A DNA stretch of 64,000 nt from Trichaptum fuscoviolaceum (lineage: Eukaryota > Basidiomycota > Agaricomycetes > Hymenochaetales > Trichaptaceae), in the NCBI GenBank assembly GCA_910574455.1, contig CAJSYZ010000006.1, positions 186,001 to 250,000 on the forward strand, given 5' to 3'. The notes below the pieces were generated by a model, which was given only the letters and a program-made list of their open reading frames with translations, ran no database searches and was not told where the DNA came from. A program made the position numbers and the translations under genes. Numbering within the stretch: the stretch's first letter is position 1; each line of letters starts with the position of its first letter. Positions 1 to 11,026 of the stretch are shown here, in pieces.

Positions 1-1026
1 CTACTCATGCCAGTACGCCATCGCCTACGGAGACTATTTCTGAAGCTTCTGATTGACGATCCGGGTGCGCTCGAGGCGCCACTTCCGGGTGCCCAGACAT
101 GGAAGCTCGTCAACATGCCCGAGCTTGAACTCCTTTGCGTCACCTTCCCAACGACCAACAAAAGCAGTGAAGCCGGAACCATTGATCTCTCAGCGTGCAG
201 CGAGCGGTTATGCGAGTGCTACATTTCCGGCTGTTTGAAGGTCTCTCTCGCAGATGGAATAGAGCTTTCGAACCTCACCACTCTTTCCTACAACTTCGCT
301 GGCAACCACAACAACATGCTGGTCACAAGCTGGTTCAGCAATCTGTCGCGGATGCCCAGGCTGCAGACTTTGGACGTCTCCATTACTGAGGGATTCGACT
401 GGTTCCTACCTGAGTATTACATTGAGCGTCCGATGCTTGAGGATTTCTCAGTATATTTCACAGCAGAGGCAGCAGAGGAGGAACCTGACTCTCCCGGCAT
501 CTTCATTGAAGGCCTATGGTGCCCCAAGCTGAAGTCATTTCTTATTGCGTGCAATTATCGGGAATGTCTGGAAGAGAGGAGGACATTCTACGTAGATCAC
601 GCCCATACCGGACTCTATCGATTCCTGAGAAACAACGGTGGAAAATTGGAGCGTCTGTGTATTGGGTACGACTTGATGTACGAATACGAGCTCGGGAGCG
701 CACTCGTACACTGTACAAGTCTGCGAAATCCCTTATTTCTACGAATGTGGTTCGCTGAAGACTCAGAGCTCCTCAAGGTTCTAGATCTGGAGCGTATTCT
801 GGAGGACAGCCAAGTACATGGTGAAGACGTTGCAGGCCCGTACTTTCCAGTGCTGGAGTACCTCACGGCAGCAAAATTGGTATATTCCCGCGAGCAACAA
901 AACATCGGACTTAATTGATATGGCGGCTGGAAGACGGACAATGGAGGGATCGAAGATGGAGTGCCTTTGGCTCTATGATTGCATTCCAAGGGGACTTGAT
1001 GGGACACGTAGATCCTTGAAATGTTG
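1..1026 (+). pseudogene. F-box/LRR-like protein, 3' part, frameshifted
   Basis: The open frame runs in from the left edge, so the F-box end lies outside the window. The readable part (about 300 residues) matches the middle and C-terminal half of the two intact F-box proteins at 5172-6671 and 23193-24761. Shared blocks are PVRHRLRRL, GTIDLSACSERL, ISGCLKVSLADGIELSNLT and AEDSELLKVLDLE. The frame stops at 918. The expected C-terminal segment (KTSDLIDMAAGRR, then EGSKMECL) continues in another frame to about 1026. A one-base shift near 870-895 therefore breaks the gene, and the last residues (CGL-x-G-x-DD-PRI in the paralogues) are also degraded. It could be an intron-containing gene with an unusual end, but no splice pair repairs the frame. 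Confidence 0.75.
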
Positions 1027-3253
1027 ACGAAGGACTCAGATGCAGCGAGAATCTAGATTCAAATATCTCAAAATACTGCTCAATATCATCATGTAACTTT
1101 TTTATGAGTGCAGAAATAAAATCACATTCAGCTCAATGTTAGCGGGACCATGACTCGTGACAGCTTAAAGCGACGGGGCTACGCAGACGTCGAGTGTTAG
1201 GTAGCATTCTAAGTCTTTATCATCGACCGCGACAACAAGGACAAATTCAAGCCTCAGGACGGGTTTAACAATCGATCAAAGCGGCGAGATGTTTGCAGCT
1301 CCCCGGGAACTTACCCTCTCCAGCTTCCCTTCTATCACCAAGCTGCATATACACCATTGCTTACTTGGAGTCCTTTGTATCGAGGACGGTACGCGAAAGT
1401 CGCTGGCGACAAGTACGAGGGTGGTAATACCGTAAGTCAGTGGCACATAAGTCAATCTTCGGAATTGGAAGGGTAATCATCATCGCTAACTTGGATCTAG
1501 AACCTATTGCATTTCTTCATTGAGATGTGCTCCGGCTCATGAAAATGAGTAACATCGTCAGAATGAGAGTCATTGGAGTAGTTAGAGGGATGGTTGAGCG
1601 AGCGTTGAGTCACCTCTTCGGAATCATCCGGATACCGCCGAGCCTGAGCGTGTCCTGACTCTTGAGTCTTGCGTCCTCACAACTAAACATTGCCAACGTC
1701 GCTGCGACCATTCTCTTTACTTCTACTGGTATATCTAAATCAGCATCATCAGCATCTGAAATACACTACCGTCCGAAAATCTGGATACCAGTGGCAAAAG
1801 ACTTTTCGTCTCCCACGCTCGCCGCTCATCGGTGGATAGATATGGATAGCTGGGCCACGGGCTTGCTCTTACACGAGGCTGAAATTAAAGTGGGCGTCCT
1901 CTGGACTATAAAGAAGGCAGAGGGTGCTCAAGATGGTAGTACCAATGCGACGCCAGCCTTCTCCGACAACGAGTACGACTTAGGACCGACTTTGACCTCA
2001 CGATAAGCGAGCTGGAACTGCGTGCTTCTCATGCGGTATGTTGAGGAACAGGAGCAAGTTGATGTTCGATGCCGATGTCGTCGATCCGAACGAAGTGTCC
2101 CAGACTAAGCTGAGCTTCAAGAGATTCGAAGGTTAAAATGACGTTGGAAACGCTCGTTGTGCAGGTTGTGGGATTGCTGCAAGTACACTAGCAGGCGCAG
2201 GGTGTGGAGAGTTGGTTACGGGAGTTCTGACGTGGTATGTCATTGGATGTTTTCTCATTGTAGTCTTCTTCGTCCTTCATCAAGGTCGGACTCGCTTTTA
2301 CTTACGTGTCCCTATCTTATGTAGCTGTTTCCTTCAACTGTGTCATTGTGTGCAAGAGAAGGAAGGCAGGATAATTGTCGATGTCTCGGGCTTCGCAGAA
2401 GAAGATGCGCAAAAGAAGACAGACAGACAGAAGATAAGAGACAGAAGAAATAAGGACGACCTACTTTTCGTTTCGACCTTTTCGCTTCGAGCCTCAAGGG
2501 CATTCTTCTTTCTGGATGGGTGTGTAAAGGAGATGGGCTTCTGGGAAGAGTATGGAATCTGGGTGGACTTCGGCTTCAACAGGTCTGGTTCTGGATCGAC
2601 AGTGAGTCGCCATCACACGATCGCATTAGAATTTGAGGGCATCAACTGCAATGCATTCTCACACGCCAACAAGCAGTAACTGACTTCAATCGATTTCAAG
2701 AGAGGGCACGTCGCCAGACACTCGCCTTGGGCGTTCACGGCCTTACTCAGTCTCACCCTCGTCGTCATGCGCAATCCACACGACGCGTCCGTCCTTCAAC
2801 ACACAGTGGACATCCGAGTCGGCCGGCCCAAGACGACCTCCCTCGACGACCGGCATCTAATCCTGCTTTGAAGCGGGTCCAGACGTACGCAATCATTGAA
2901 TCGTTCTACTCCTGCGACGTTCACACTCACACACCTTCCACGACTGAATAGAGGACTCCGAGTCGGAGCCGGATCACTCAACCTCCATACTCACGAGTTA
3001 ACCTGCGAGCCAGCTGGGACGTCACACGCTCGTGTATGCACCTTAAAATACATCAAGAAGCCTCCAATTTTGATGTAGTAGGTAAGCATCTGTTGGTCAG
3101 TAGACGAAAAGAAGCCCTTCCTGATTCACCCATCATTCCACAACTACCTCCCGACTTCCCTCGGTTTCTCGCCAGAGTTCACGTTCAAGATAAAAAGGGC
3201 TGAGATGAGGTTCGCGGATCATCGGAGTAATCATCCACAGCAATATCTCTCAG
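1027..3253. other. Intergenic, no supported gene
   Basis: Two open frames occur here (1662-2006 and 2212-2679, plus strand). Neither shows a recognisable domain, a convincing start context or matching splice sites. The stretch just before 3254 contains GATAAAAAGG near 3188, a weak TATA-like sequence for the NmrA-like gene. Confidence 0.4.
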
Positions 3254-4565
3254 ATGTCGGACAAGCCCCTTATCGTCGTCACCGGCGCGACCGGTATGCA
3301 AGGCGGAAGCGTTGTGAAGTTCTTGCGTGAGGACGGCGGGTTCCGAATCCGCGCGGTCACTAGAAAGACTGACTCGGCGAAAGCACAAGGTTCGTGTGTC
3401 CTGCGACCTCTCTCCCTCTCATCATCACAGACCATCAAGTTCACCGTTTTTCTCCCTAGACCTACTCTCGAAGGGTGTGGAAGTGGTGCGAGGCGACTTA
3501 GAGGACGTGGAAAGCCTCAAAGACGCGTTCAAGGGCGCGTACGGTGTCTTCGGACTTACCAATTGTGCGTCTTCGATTCATCCAATCTGATATGTACAGT
3601 ATCACTGATGATAGCCGTTGGCGCAGTCTGGGAAGGAATCCCGACAGAGGAGAAAGAGATCCGCCAGGGGAAGAACCTCGTCGACGCAGCGAAAGCCGCT
3701 GGAGTGCAGCACTTCGTCTGGTCCACGCTTGATCACACGGAGAACCCGCATGCCGGGCACTGGAACTCCAAGGCCGTGGTTGACGACTACCTAAAGGCGA
3801 GCGGTGTCCCTCGTACCTCGTAAGCCTCATCACCTATGCTTGTCTTCCTGCGATCTACTTTGAAAGGCTGACACCCACCCATTATTAGCCTGTACACCGT
3901 CGCGTACTTCGAATCCTTCGTCACGGGGACCATCTTCCCGTACTCGAAAGTTGCGGACTCAAAGTACGAGGCGCACTGGCCGCTCGTTTGGTCGGATGGA
4001 AAGATAGGCATGTACTCCGTGGCCGACACGGGCGCGTTCGTCCTCGCCGCCTTCAAGGAGCCAGAAACGTGGATCGGTTAGTATGATACTCCTTTTGAAC
4101 TACGGTTGAAGACGGACTCGGGCTCACTCTAACATCGTTGCACACAGGGAAAGACATGCGCATTGTCTCCGATGTGGTGACTGCGAAGGACATAGTCCAG
4201 GCAGTTAGTGAAGCAACAGGCAAGGACGTAGTATTGAAGAATGTTGATCGCGCGGAATTCGAAGCTGCGCGCTCGTATTCTGAAGACCTGTGGAGCAAGT
4301 TGCGTCCTGCTACTTCTTTACCTACCGCCATAACATACTAACAGTAACATCTGGCCCGACGTTATGACAGCAACGGTAAGTCATACATACTATGTATCCA
4401 GATCTTTAACAACAAGCGAACTGACAATCGTGCATAGAATGGTTCTTCAAGCACGACGGTCTCCCTGGCCGGGATCTTGAGCTCACGAAGAAACTCTATC
4501 CCCAGCGCAAGTCACTGAGGGAATGGCTACAGGCGAACAAAGATTCCATCATGTTTCCGGCTTGA
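3254..4565 (+). CDS. NmrA-like family NAD(P)-binding protein
   Basis: Six exons by frame closure: 3254-3389, 3460-3564, 3627-3819, 3889-4076, 4148-4303, 4438-4565. They give 906 nt and 301 residues, the usual NmrA-like length. The N-terminus MSDKPLIVVTGATGMQGG carries the Rossmann GATGxQG nucleotide-binding motif of the atypical SDR/NmrA family. Further family signatures are VVRGDLEDVESLKDAFKGAY, GLTNFWEG (formed only with the acceptor at 3626), GKNLVDAAKAAGVQHFVWST and RDLELTKKLYP near the end. The exon 5 to exon 6 junction (LWSKL/QWFFKHDG) needs a 134 bp intron; a shorter intron ending at 4344 breaks the frame. Such proteins are NADPH sensors or reductases acting in the cytosol or nucleus; the substrate cannot be told from sequence. 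No obvious partner gene is adjacent. Confidence 0.9.
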
Positions 4566-5171
4566 TATTGGAACACGGCTGCGAACATCTTCGCGATGTC
4601 ATGTTTGGATCTCCTCCAATTCGAACCTCAACAGCCGAACGCACTGAAGGCTTTCCAGGTCTGGAAGTAATTTTGGAAATCAAACATGCTTGTAAACAAT
4701 AGTTATATGCTCTGTGAATGATTACATTTAGTCAACGTTTCTGACTTGTGTTTGGACGTAGATCTCATCTCGCTCCATTCCAATGAATGCTGGACAACTT
4801 ACAAGCCTCAAGTTCGTTCATACCCGATGCCTTCCCCGCGAACTCACTATGCTTGCTGCCTACTTCACGCTTTTCATGCGCTCAATGTAGACCAGAGGCT
4901 GGCGCATCTCGGCTCTATTGCACTTTAACTTGGACGCGATACAATCCGCTTCTACTTGTGAGCTGAACCCTCTGATCAATTGCATTACATGGAGGGTTTC
5001 TACTCTCGAGTAATCCGCGTTAGCGCATGTGAGCTTGTGTTCGCATTGAAAACCTTTTGAGGATTGAGTGAAACTTACCGCACAAAACAAGAGATACATA
5101 CGTAAGTCATGCTTGATTGGCAGTCCATATTATACATTATTTAATTTTCAGACACATCTACTTCCCAAGCT
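4566..5171. other. Convergent intergenic spacer
   Basis: This lies between the 3' ends of the NmrA-like gene (plus) and an F-box gene (minus). No gene is seen. AT-rich stretches near 4690-4740 and 5130-5150 are plausible 3' processing regions. Confidence 0.4.
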
Positions 5172-6671
5172 TCAATACCATTCCTCCCGTAAGTCCCTTG
5201 TCCAGTGTGCACACATAGCCTGTATTCTCGGATCATCGTAGACACCCTCCAGACCGCATCCTTCAAACTCAAAGCATTCGAGCTTCGATTCCTCATCCTC
5301 CATCCTGCCGATAATCATACTCGCCACGTCCTCCTTCGTGATGGTGGGAGGCACGTAGCAATTGGTAACCTTGAGGCACTCCAGCTGCGGACAACACGGC
5401 GCATGAACGGGCTCATCAAGCTCTTCCGGGGGAAATACCAGATGCAGCACCTTGAGGAGATCCGAGTCATCCGCGAACCGCATGTCACAGAAGTGCAGGT
5501 GCCGCAAGTTTATGCAGCTCACGAGCGCCACCCTCAGTTCGTACTCGTAGAACAGGTCGCAGCTGATGACGAGCCGCTCGAGCCTGAGACCGTTGTCAAG
5601 CAGGAACAGATACGGCCCGACGTCTAAGTCGTGTGCGGCGAACGGATCTCGTTCGTCCGGCGCGTTGGGGTACTTACAACGGAGTGTCAGGTCCCTCAGA
5701 CGTGGGCAGCGCAGGCCGTCGAGGAAGTCTCGCGGAGAAGTCGGGTTCTGTTCCTCCACCGCGACCGAGAACAGCACGCACAGCTTTCGGAGGCGCGGGA
5801 GGTCGACGTAGAGTCTCGGTTGGGTGGTTATGGGGTCATGGTCATGACTCCAGTCCAGGCCCTCGCAAATGGTTACGGTGAGACTCCTGAGCCGGGGCGC
5901 GCGCCGGAGGACGTCGTACCAGCTCGCAACCAGGGCGCTGTCGCGGCTCCCGACGAGATCGAAGCTGAGATGACGAAGGTTGGTGAGAACCAGCCCCTCA
6001 GCGATGCAGAGCTTTATGCATCCAGAAATAAAGCACTTTCTTATCACAGAGCTGCACGCGGAAAGATCGATAGTCCTGGGCTCGCCGGTGTTGCCGATGG
6101 GCGGGTAGGCAACATCTAGGATCTCCAACCTGGGCATGTCGTCGAGCGTCCATGGGCAGGCGACCAGGGACTGCGCCGCCTCGAGAACACCAGGCGCGTC
6201 GAGCGGAAGGTACAGTTGAAGGTTCTGCAGACGATGGTGGACAGGTTCTATCAGGCGCATGTACTGGTCCATCGACGCTATGGCCAGCCTTGCACTTGCG
6301 CGGCGGGATTCAGAATCATCGGAATCCTTCTCCAACGTCGCCATCGACTGCTCACAATCCGCGGTTGCGAACACGATAATAGTAAGCGGGAGGACGGACC
6401 CGCTGCGTGCGATGTACGCCTCGACGTGACTGAGGCCTTTCTGCAGTCGCAGAGCCGAATCCGCTGATATCTGGACGGTCGTCCATAGCTTGTGCCGACC
6501 AAGGCACACCCACCGCCAATCACGGCAGACTTGCGATATGTTAATCGGAGCATGTTTAGACACAGAGATCTCCGTCAGGTCATCGTCTGGGCCGGGCTTG
6601 GCGAAAAGGAATACACGCTCGAGGATATCGAGAGGAAGAAACGCTGCCCTCCCTTGAAAGTGATGGGACAT
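5172..6671 (-). CDS. F-box domain protein with LRR-like repeats (intact)
   Basis: One uninterrupted exon encodes 499 residues. An F-box fold lies at about residues 8-65: FLPLDILERVFLF, then INISQVCRDWRWVCLGRHKL-WTTV. The rest is a leucine-rich, solenoid-like region with blocks DMPRLEILDVAYPPIG, TIDLSACSSVI, LVLTNLRHLSFDLVGS, CINLRHLHFCDMRF and ESKLECFEFEGCGLEGV. F-box proteins usually bind Skp1 in an SCF ubiquitin ligase and recruit substrates through their C-terminal repeats; that role is inferred from the family. It is closely related to 23193-24761 and to the broken copy at 1-1026. The gene is intronless and on the minus strand. The ATG at 6671 is chosen because it directly precedes the F-box. 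Confidence 0.85.
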   Translation of the reverse strand: MSHHFQGRAAFLPLDILERVFLFAKPGPDDDLTEISVSKHAPINISQVCRDWRWVCLGRHKLWTTVQISADSALRLQKGLSHVEAYIARSGSVLPLTIIVFATADCEQSMATLEKDSDDSESRRASARLAIASMDQYMRLIEPVHHRLQNLQLYLPLDAPGVLEAAQSLVACPWTLDDMPRLEILDVAYPPIGNTGEPRTIDLSACSSVIRKCFISGCIKLCIAEGLVLTNLRHLSFDLVGSRDSALVASWYDVLRRAPRLRSLTVTICEGLDWSHDHDPITTQPRLYVDLPRLRKLCVLFSVAVEEQNPTSPRDFLDGLRCPRLRDLTLRCKYPNAPDERDPFAAHDLDVGPYLFLLDNGLRLERLVISCDLFYEYELRVALVSCINLRHLHFCDMRFADDSDLLKVLHLVFPPEELDEPVHAPCCPQLECLKVTNCYVPPTITKEDVASMIIGRMEDEESKLECFEFEGCGLEGVYDDPRIQAMCAHWTRDLREEWY

Positions 6672-7089
6672 GTTAGCTGATGGTTGGTCAGAATTAGTAG
6701 ATGTTTGTTATTGGAGAAGAGACGTTGAATGAGGGCTTATGAACAATCGGAGGTGATGGGAGGTGTAGATGTGCGGAGTATTCATCATCCAGAGACTTAT
6801 ATGTAATCGTTCAACTTGTGGTTCGGAGTCGTCAAACAAAGCCATACAAACAATACAACCACTGGCCATCCCAGCCGCGTCTGACTTTTCGCGTGATTCA
6901 TAGCACATGATCTTGGGATGCAAACGTGGAGAGCCCTAGAGGAGCTGAACGAGGGGCAGAGGGGTAACAGAAGCAGTAGTAGGGACCGCGGGGACGTCAG
7001 CTTGCTTAAGAGTCTATAATTCCAGGCTCACATATAGACTATGTACACCTTCGGTCAATGTAGGTACCCTGGCGCTAAACGCGGTAATA

Positions 7090-7902
7090 CTGTATATTGC
7101 TCGCTTGCTTTGTTATGAGACAAAATAGAATTTCTTCCAGATCTGAGCCTTCCACATAGCAGTACTTTCATGCAAACGTCGCAAAAGTAAACTGAAAGCG
7201 GGAAGGGGCTGTATTCATACACATATGGCATTCGTAAATCTTATGAGATAGTGGAAACTCTGTTTGTAACGAACTTGGCTTTGGAATTCAAACCCGCGTT
7301 CCCCATCTGCATTTAGATGCGAAATATACTCCCCATACACCTGCTATATTAAACTAGCTGCAGTTACACCTTACTCTTTTTTCGTTTGTGTCTTTGACCT
7401 TTAGTCTCTCTAACGATTATCTTTTGAATATAACGTTCAAGCTCCGATAACTTCTATTGCCAGTGCTACTTTGTAGTAATGTCAGCCTCCATGCATACTG
7501 ATCACTTTCATCCTGATAGTCTATCAGTTCTTAGACCTGGGAATTTGACGTCCCAAAATCCAGACATGTGAGGATCCACTACATTCATCACTGACTTGTC
7601 TTCGATTCTCACATTTTTTTAAAATTCGAAATAAACAACTCGCTGTCGATGGACGCTCTGAAGGCGGGAAAGCAAGTGATGTCGGACACGAGCGCGATGA
7701 CACGGTAGAACTTGCGCGGGACTGTCTTGCGAGGAGCTGCTCTCATGGGCACATGCGATGTGTAGCCAAAGGTTTGCAATGCTCGACAAAGAAATATGTC
7801 GGACTGTAGGTGAATGAGGGCAGTGCGATGATGACTTTCGATTGCCGGTTCGTGGTGTGGCTTCCAGCAGGCAATCACTCGATGAATGACTTCTTCATAC
7901 AC
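7090..7902 (-). repeat. Inverted dispersed repeat, copy 1 (partner 25148-25945)
   Basis: Read on the minus strand, this segment matches 25148-25945 read on the plus strand. The best block is an open frame in both copies with KTVPRKFYRVIALVSDIT. Noncoding blocks downstream also match: the TGTAGTGGATCCTCACATGT region, the AAGTTCGTTACA block, and AAGCAAGCGAGCAATAT. The frame stays open for about 95 codons in both copies, but the opposite strand is comparably open, so coding is not established. The repeat lies 5' of the F-box gene at 5172-6671, while its partner lies 3' of the related F-box gene at 23193-24761. Confidence 0.65.
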
Positions 7903-9953
7903 GTATGTAGGTCACTTCAGGAATAGATGAGTTACAACATGACTACGACCTTGATATTGCGACACTTTGTGCATTCTGAAGATGCCAAGGCAACTGTGGA
8001 TGATGATGAATGCGGCCTCATCTGTTTCGCCAACCATTCCGCCTCCGAGTCATCTTAGATACACCACCGAGATCCAAAGCAAGGCCATGACCTTTCTCAT
8101 ATTGCATTGATCAGTCCATATTCTGGTAACATATCTCTCAGAACTTACTTCAAATGTTCTTACATCCACAGTCCACGGCCCCCCCATCACGGTTGATCAA
8201 TTTACAGTTAATACTTCATCCATTCTCATTATCACCATGCCGACGCCGTTGCCCGCTGGCCTCATCAAAACAAAAGTCTTCTTCTGACTTACCGTGACTG
8301 CATGCACTATACATCTATATATTGTACACTATTCTCATCCAGATATTCCTCCAGTTATCATTCCATTGTTTGGTTAACAACAATACTCTTCTATTCCATC
8401 AAACTAAGTCAAAATCAAATAGCATCAAAATCAAATCACGTCAAACCATGCATGACTAGAAGTTGAAATCCAAAAACTTCCCCAAGCTAAAATTACTTAC
8501 TTATCTTCTCAGTCCGTTATCCCGTTATCAAATCCAAGCTCATTGGGCTATTGAGCCATCCCTTTTCAATTCTTGAAGTCCAATGCATCTAGGTTGGATC
8601 TCGTACCCAAAATACATAGGAAATAGCAAAGACCGGCCGACATCTCCAATGCGTTTGACATTGGTACCTGATGGAGGTTATCTACAGATGTATTTGTCCA
8701 CCTTGCAGATCGCAAGTCGCAACTCGCACATAGCAAGTTGTGAGTCGAGATGCTCCACCCACCCGGTCAGATCGGGTCACCGCGCAAGGCATTCCTTCCA
8801 CTCCAACTCTTCTCTCCTGTTCTCAACGTTTTCCGGAGTCGACTCTGGTCCTGTGTCAGGGTAGGATCGGAGTGACCGCGTCTTCGTGGAGAAGGCGATG
8901 GCGAAAAAAAGAGAAAAAGAAGGAGAGAAAGAAGAAAAAAGACGGAGTGAGAGAAGGAACGAGAGAAGAAAAAAGAGAAGAAAAGAGATCAGGTTATCAA
9001 GCGTGAGTGTGGGCTGACAGTGGGTTAGCAGTGACGTCGAAGGGTCGGATCGAAGGCTCAAAGGCTCAAAGATCGAAGTCCATCATCCGCGCTCACAGAT
9101 TGGCAGAATCATACATCTGATATCTGATGTCTGATGGCCTGTCTATCTAGCCTGAGCTCGTTGTTCGGCGTTCATCGTTTGCAAATTGTGGGCAGATTCG
9201 CCCGTCGATCCTGCCACTGGCAGACACTGACTGACCAAAAAAGAACGTAAGCTCTGTCAGCAATCACAAAGTGCGTCCAGTACAGTATACCCACTGCAGT
9301 ATATACCCCAGGAATCATCAATCAGGATGTAGGTAACTGGGTAGTAGGTACCGCGTAATATCCGTGATCACCGGCTAGTACTGTACACTGGGCGCGACAA
9401 TCACTCACAGTGCAAATGTGCGTCATGAGAGACGATATCTCCGAGTCGCTCATTCGGCATAGCGTTCTAGACGGCGGAAAGGCGGAAGGGCGCAGCAGCT
9501 CCATGGGGTTTGGAGATCAAGTGCCAAAGGACAGACACCTGACTGGATTTCAACTCCTTTCGCTAGCGGTTTTCAGAATTACCGTATAGCAGGCAAGAAG
9601 GAGTGCCTGTGCACTGGCATCAAGCCCATGCGAGAAAAAAAACCAAAACAGAATACGAATTCCTGAGCGGCACCTCACTGACGACTTGCGATTCGGGAAT
9701 TGCGGGCGCGGGCGCGTGCGCATCGGGGTCCTCGACTCTAGTGCGCGTCCTCGTTCTCGTTACTGATGCCCGACGGATACACGTTGTCTCCAAACGGCCA
9801 CGGTGCGATCAGCCTAGCCCGCATTCACCCTTAGCAAGCCTGAAGTCACGATATGTACCATACCAAGAACGTTATCATTCGAGATAGCGCCTCAAGGTCA
9901 TTTCGCAAGTATAAGCGCTATTATCTTGCTGCTTAACGCACCTTCATGCTCTC

Positions 9954-9980
9954 CGACACGACACGACACGACACGACACG
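9954..9980. repeat. (CGACA)n microsatellite
   Basis: About five copies of a CGACA pentamer. Confidence 0.9.
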
Positions 9981-10977
9981 GACGCCCGACCTTGAATATG
10001 TATCGTAGCTCACGTCAAAGCCAATGGGGATAGATTTCGAGAAGATGTAACCACGGATAGATTGTACGGTGTCAGACCCTAGCCCGTGTAGTCGAGTTGC
10101 GCGTCATCTGTCTTGCCAGACACCCCGCTGTCGCTATCATAGGACGTACGGGATCATTTGCCTTCGATGACAGAGGACATTGGGATGGAGGACTTGGAAC
10201 CAGATTAAAGATGAAAAGCTGAGTATCAACCAATCGACTGAGCAGAGAGTGGTTCTTGTCACAGTCTAGAGAGGTCTACGGGTTGATCACGACTCAAGCA
10301 GCACGTTCAATTCCCCCGCCATTCTGCTTTGACCAAAAGCTATATGCTCACCTCCCTCGACGACAACCTGCACCGCGGGAACGACTTCCTCCACCTGCTA
10401 CTCATATACTATGTACATCACCTGAGATGATGTTCCAGATGGCGCTGAGTTGCAAGTAGTGACCAGATACCAGATCTTAGATATCAAAAGACCGGAAACC
10501 CAGAGAATCAGAGAACCAATGCACAGAGAACGGAAGCTAGAGACCAGGAACTAGAAAACGAAGCCTGATAAAGTCAGACAGGACTCATACCCGATACCCG
10601 GTATGTACACATGTGCATCGTGCAGCTGCGTGCATACAGTAGTTTGCATCGTGGCTCGTCGACGCACTGGCACACTCCTCGAATCTGCTGGTACCCTTGG
10701 GCAATTAGGTGGTGCCAGCGGGTATTTGGGTGATGGGTGGTGAGTGAGTGGTGGGTGTTAGGCGTTGGGTATTGGGTATTGGGTGATGGGTGCTGAATGG
10801 CGAATATTGCGTGTTGAATGGTAGATGATGGGTTTTAGATGTGGCGGGGCACTGGCCGCTCGGGCTGACAGTTACTGGCTGATGGCTGGCGGCTGACCCG
10901 GTCCGTGGACGTTGCAGCCTGGACACTCCCCATCCCCATCTAACATATCTTATCGCATCTCGTGATCAGCACCATAG

Positions 10978-11026
10978 ATCGCCATCGCCATCGCCATCGC
11001 CATCGCCATCGCCATCGCCATCGCCA
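10978..11026. repeat. (GCCATC)n hexamer microsatellite
   Basis: About eight perfect units of GCCATC. They are followed by short CATCCAA-type repeats up to about 11095. Confidence 0.95.

Noticed and set aside
4300..4375. Alternative extra exon in the NmrA-like gene (splice at 4299-4344 and 4376-4437)
   Set aside because: It leaves the last exon out of frame. A single intron 4304-4437 restores LWSKLQWFFKHDG and the family C-terminus.
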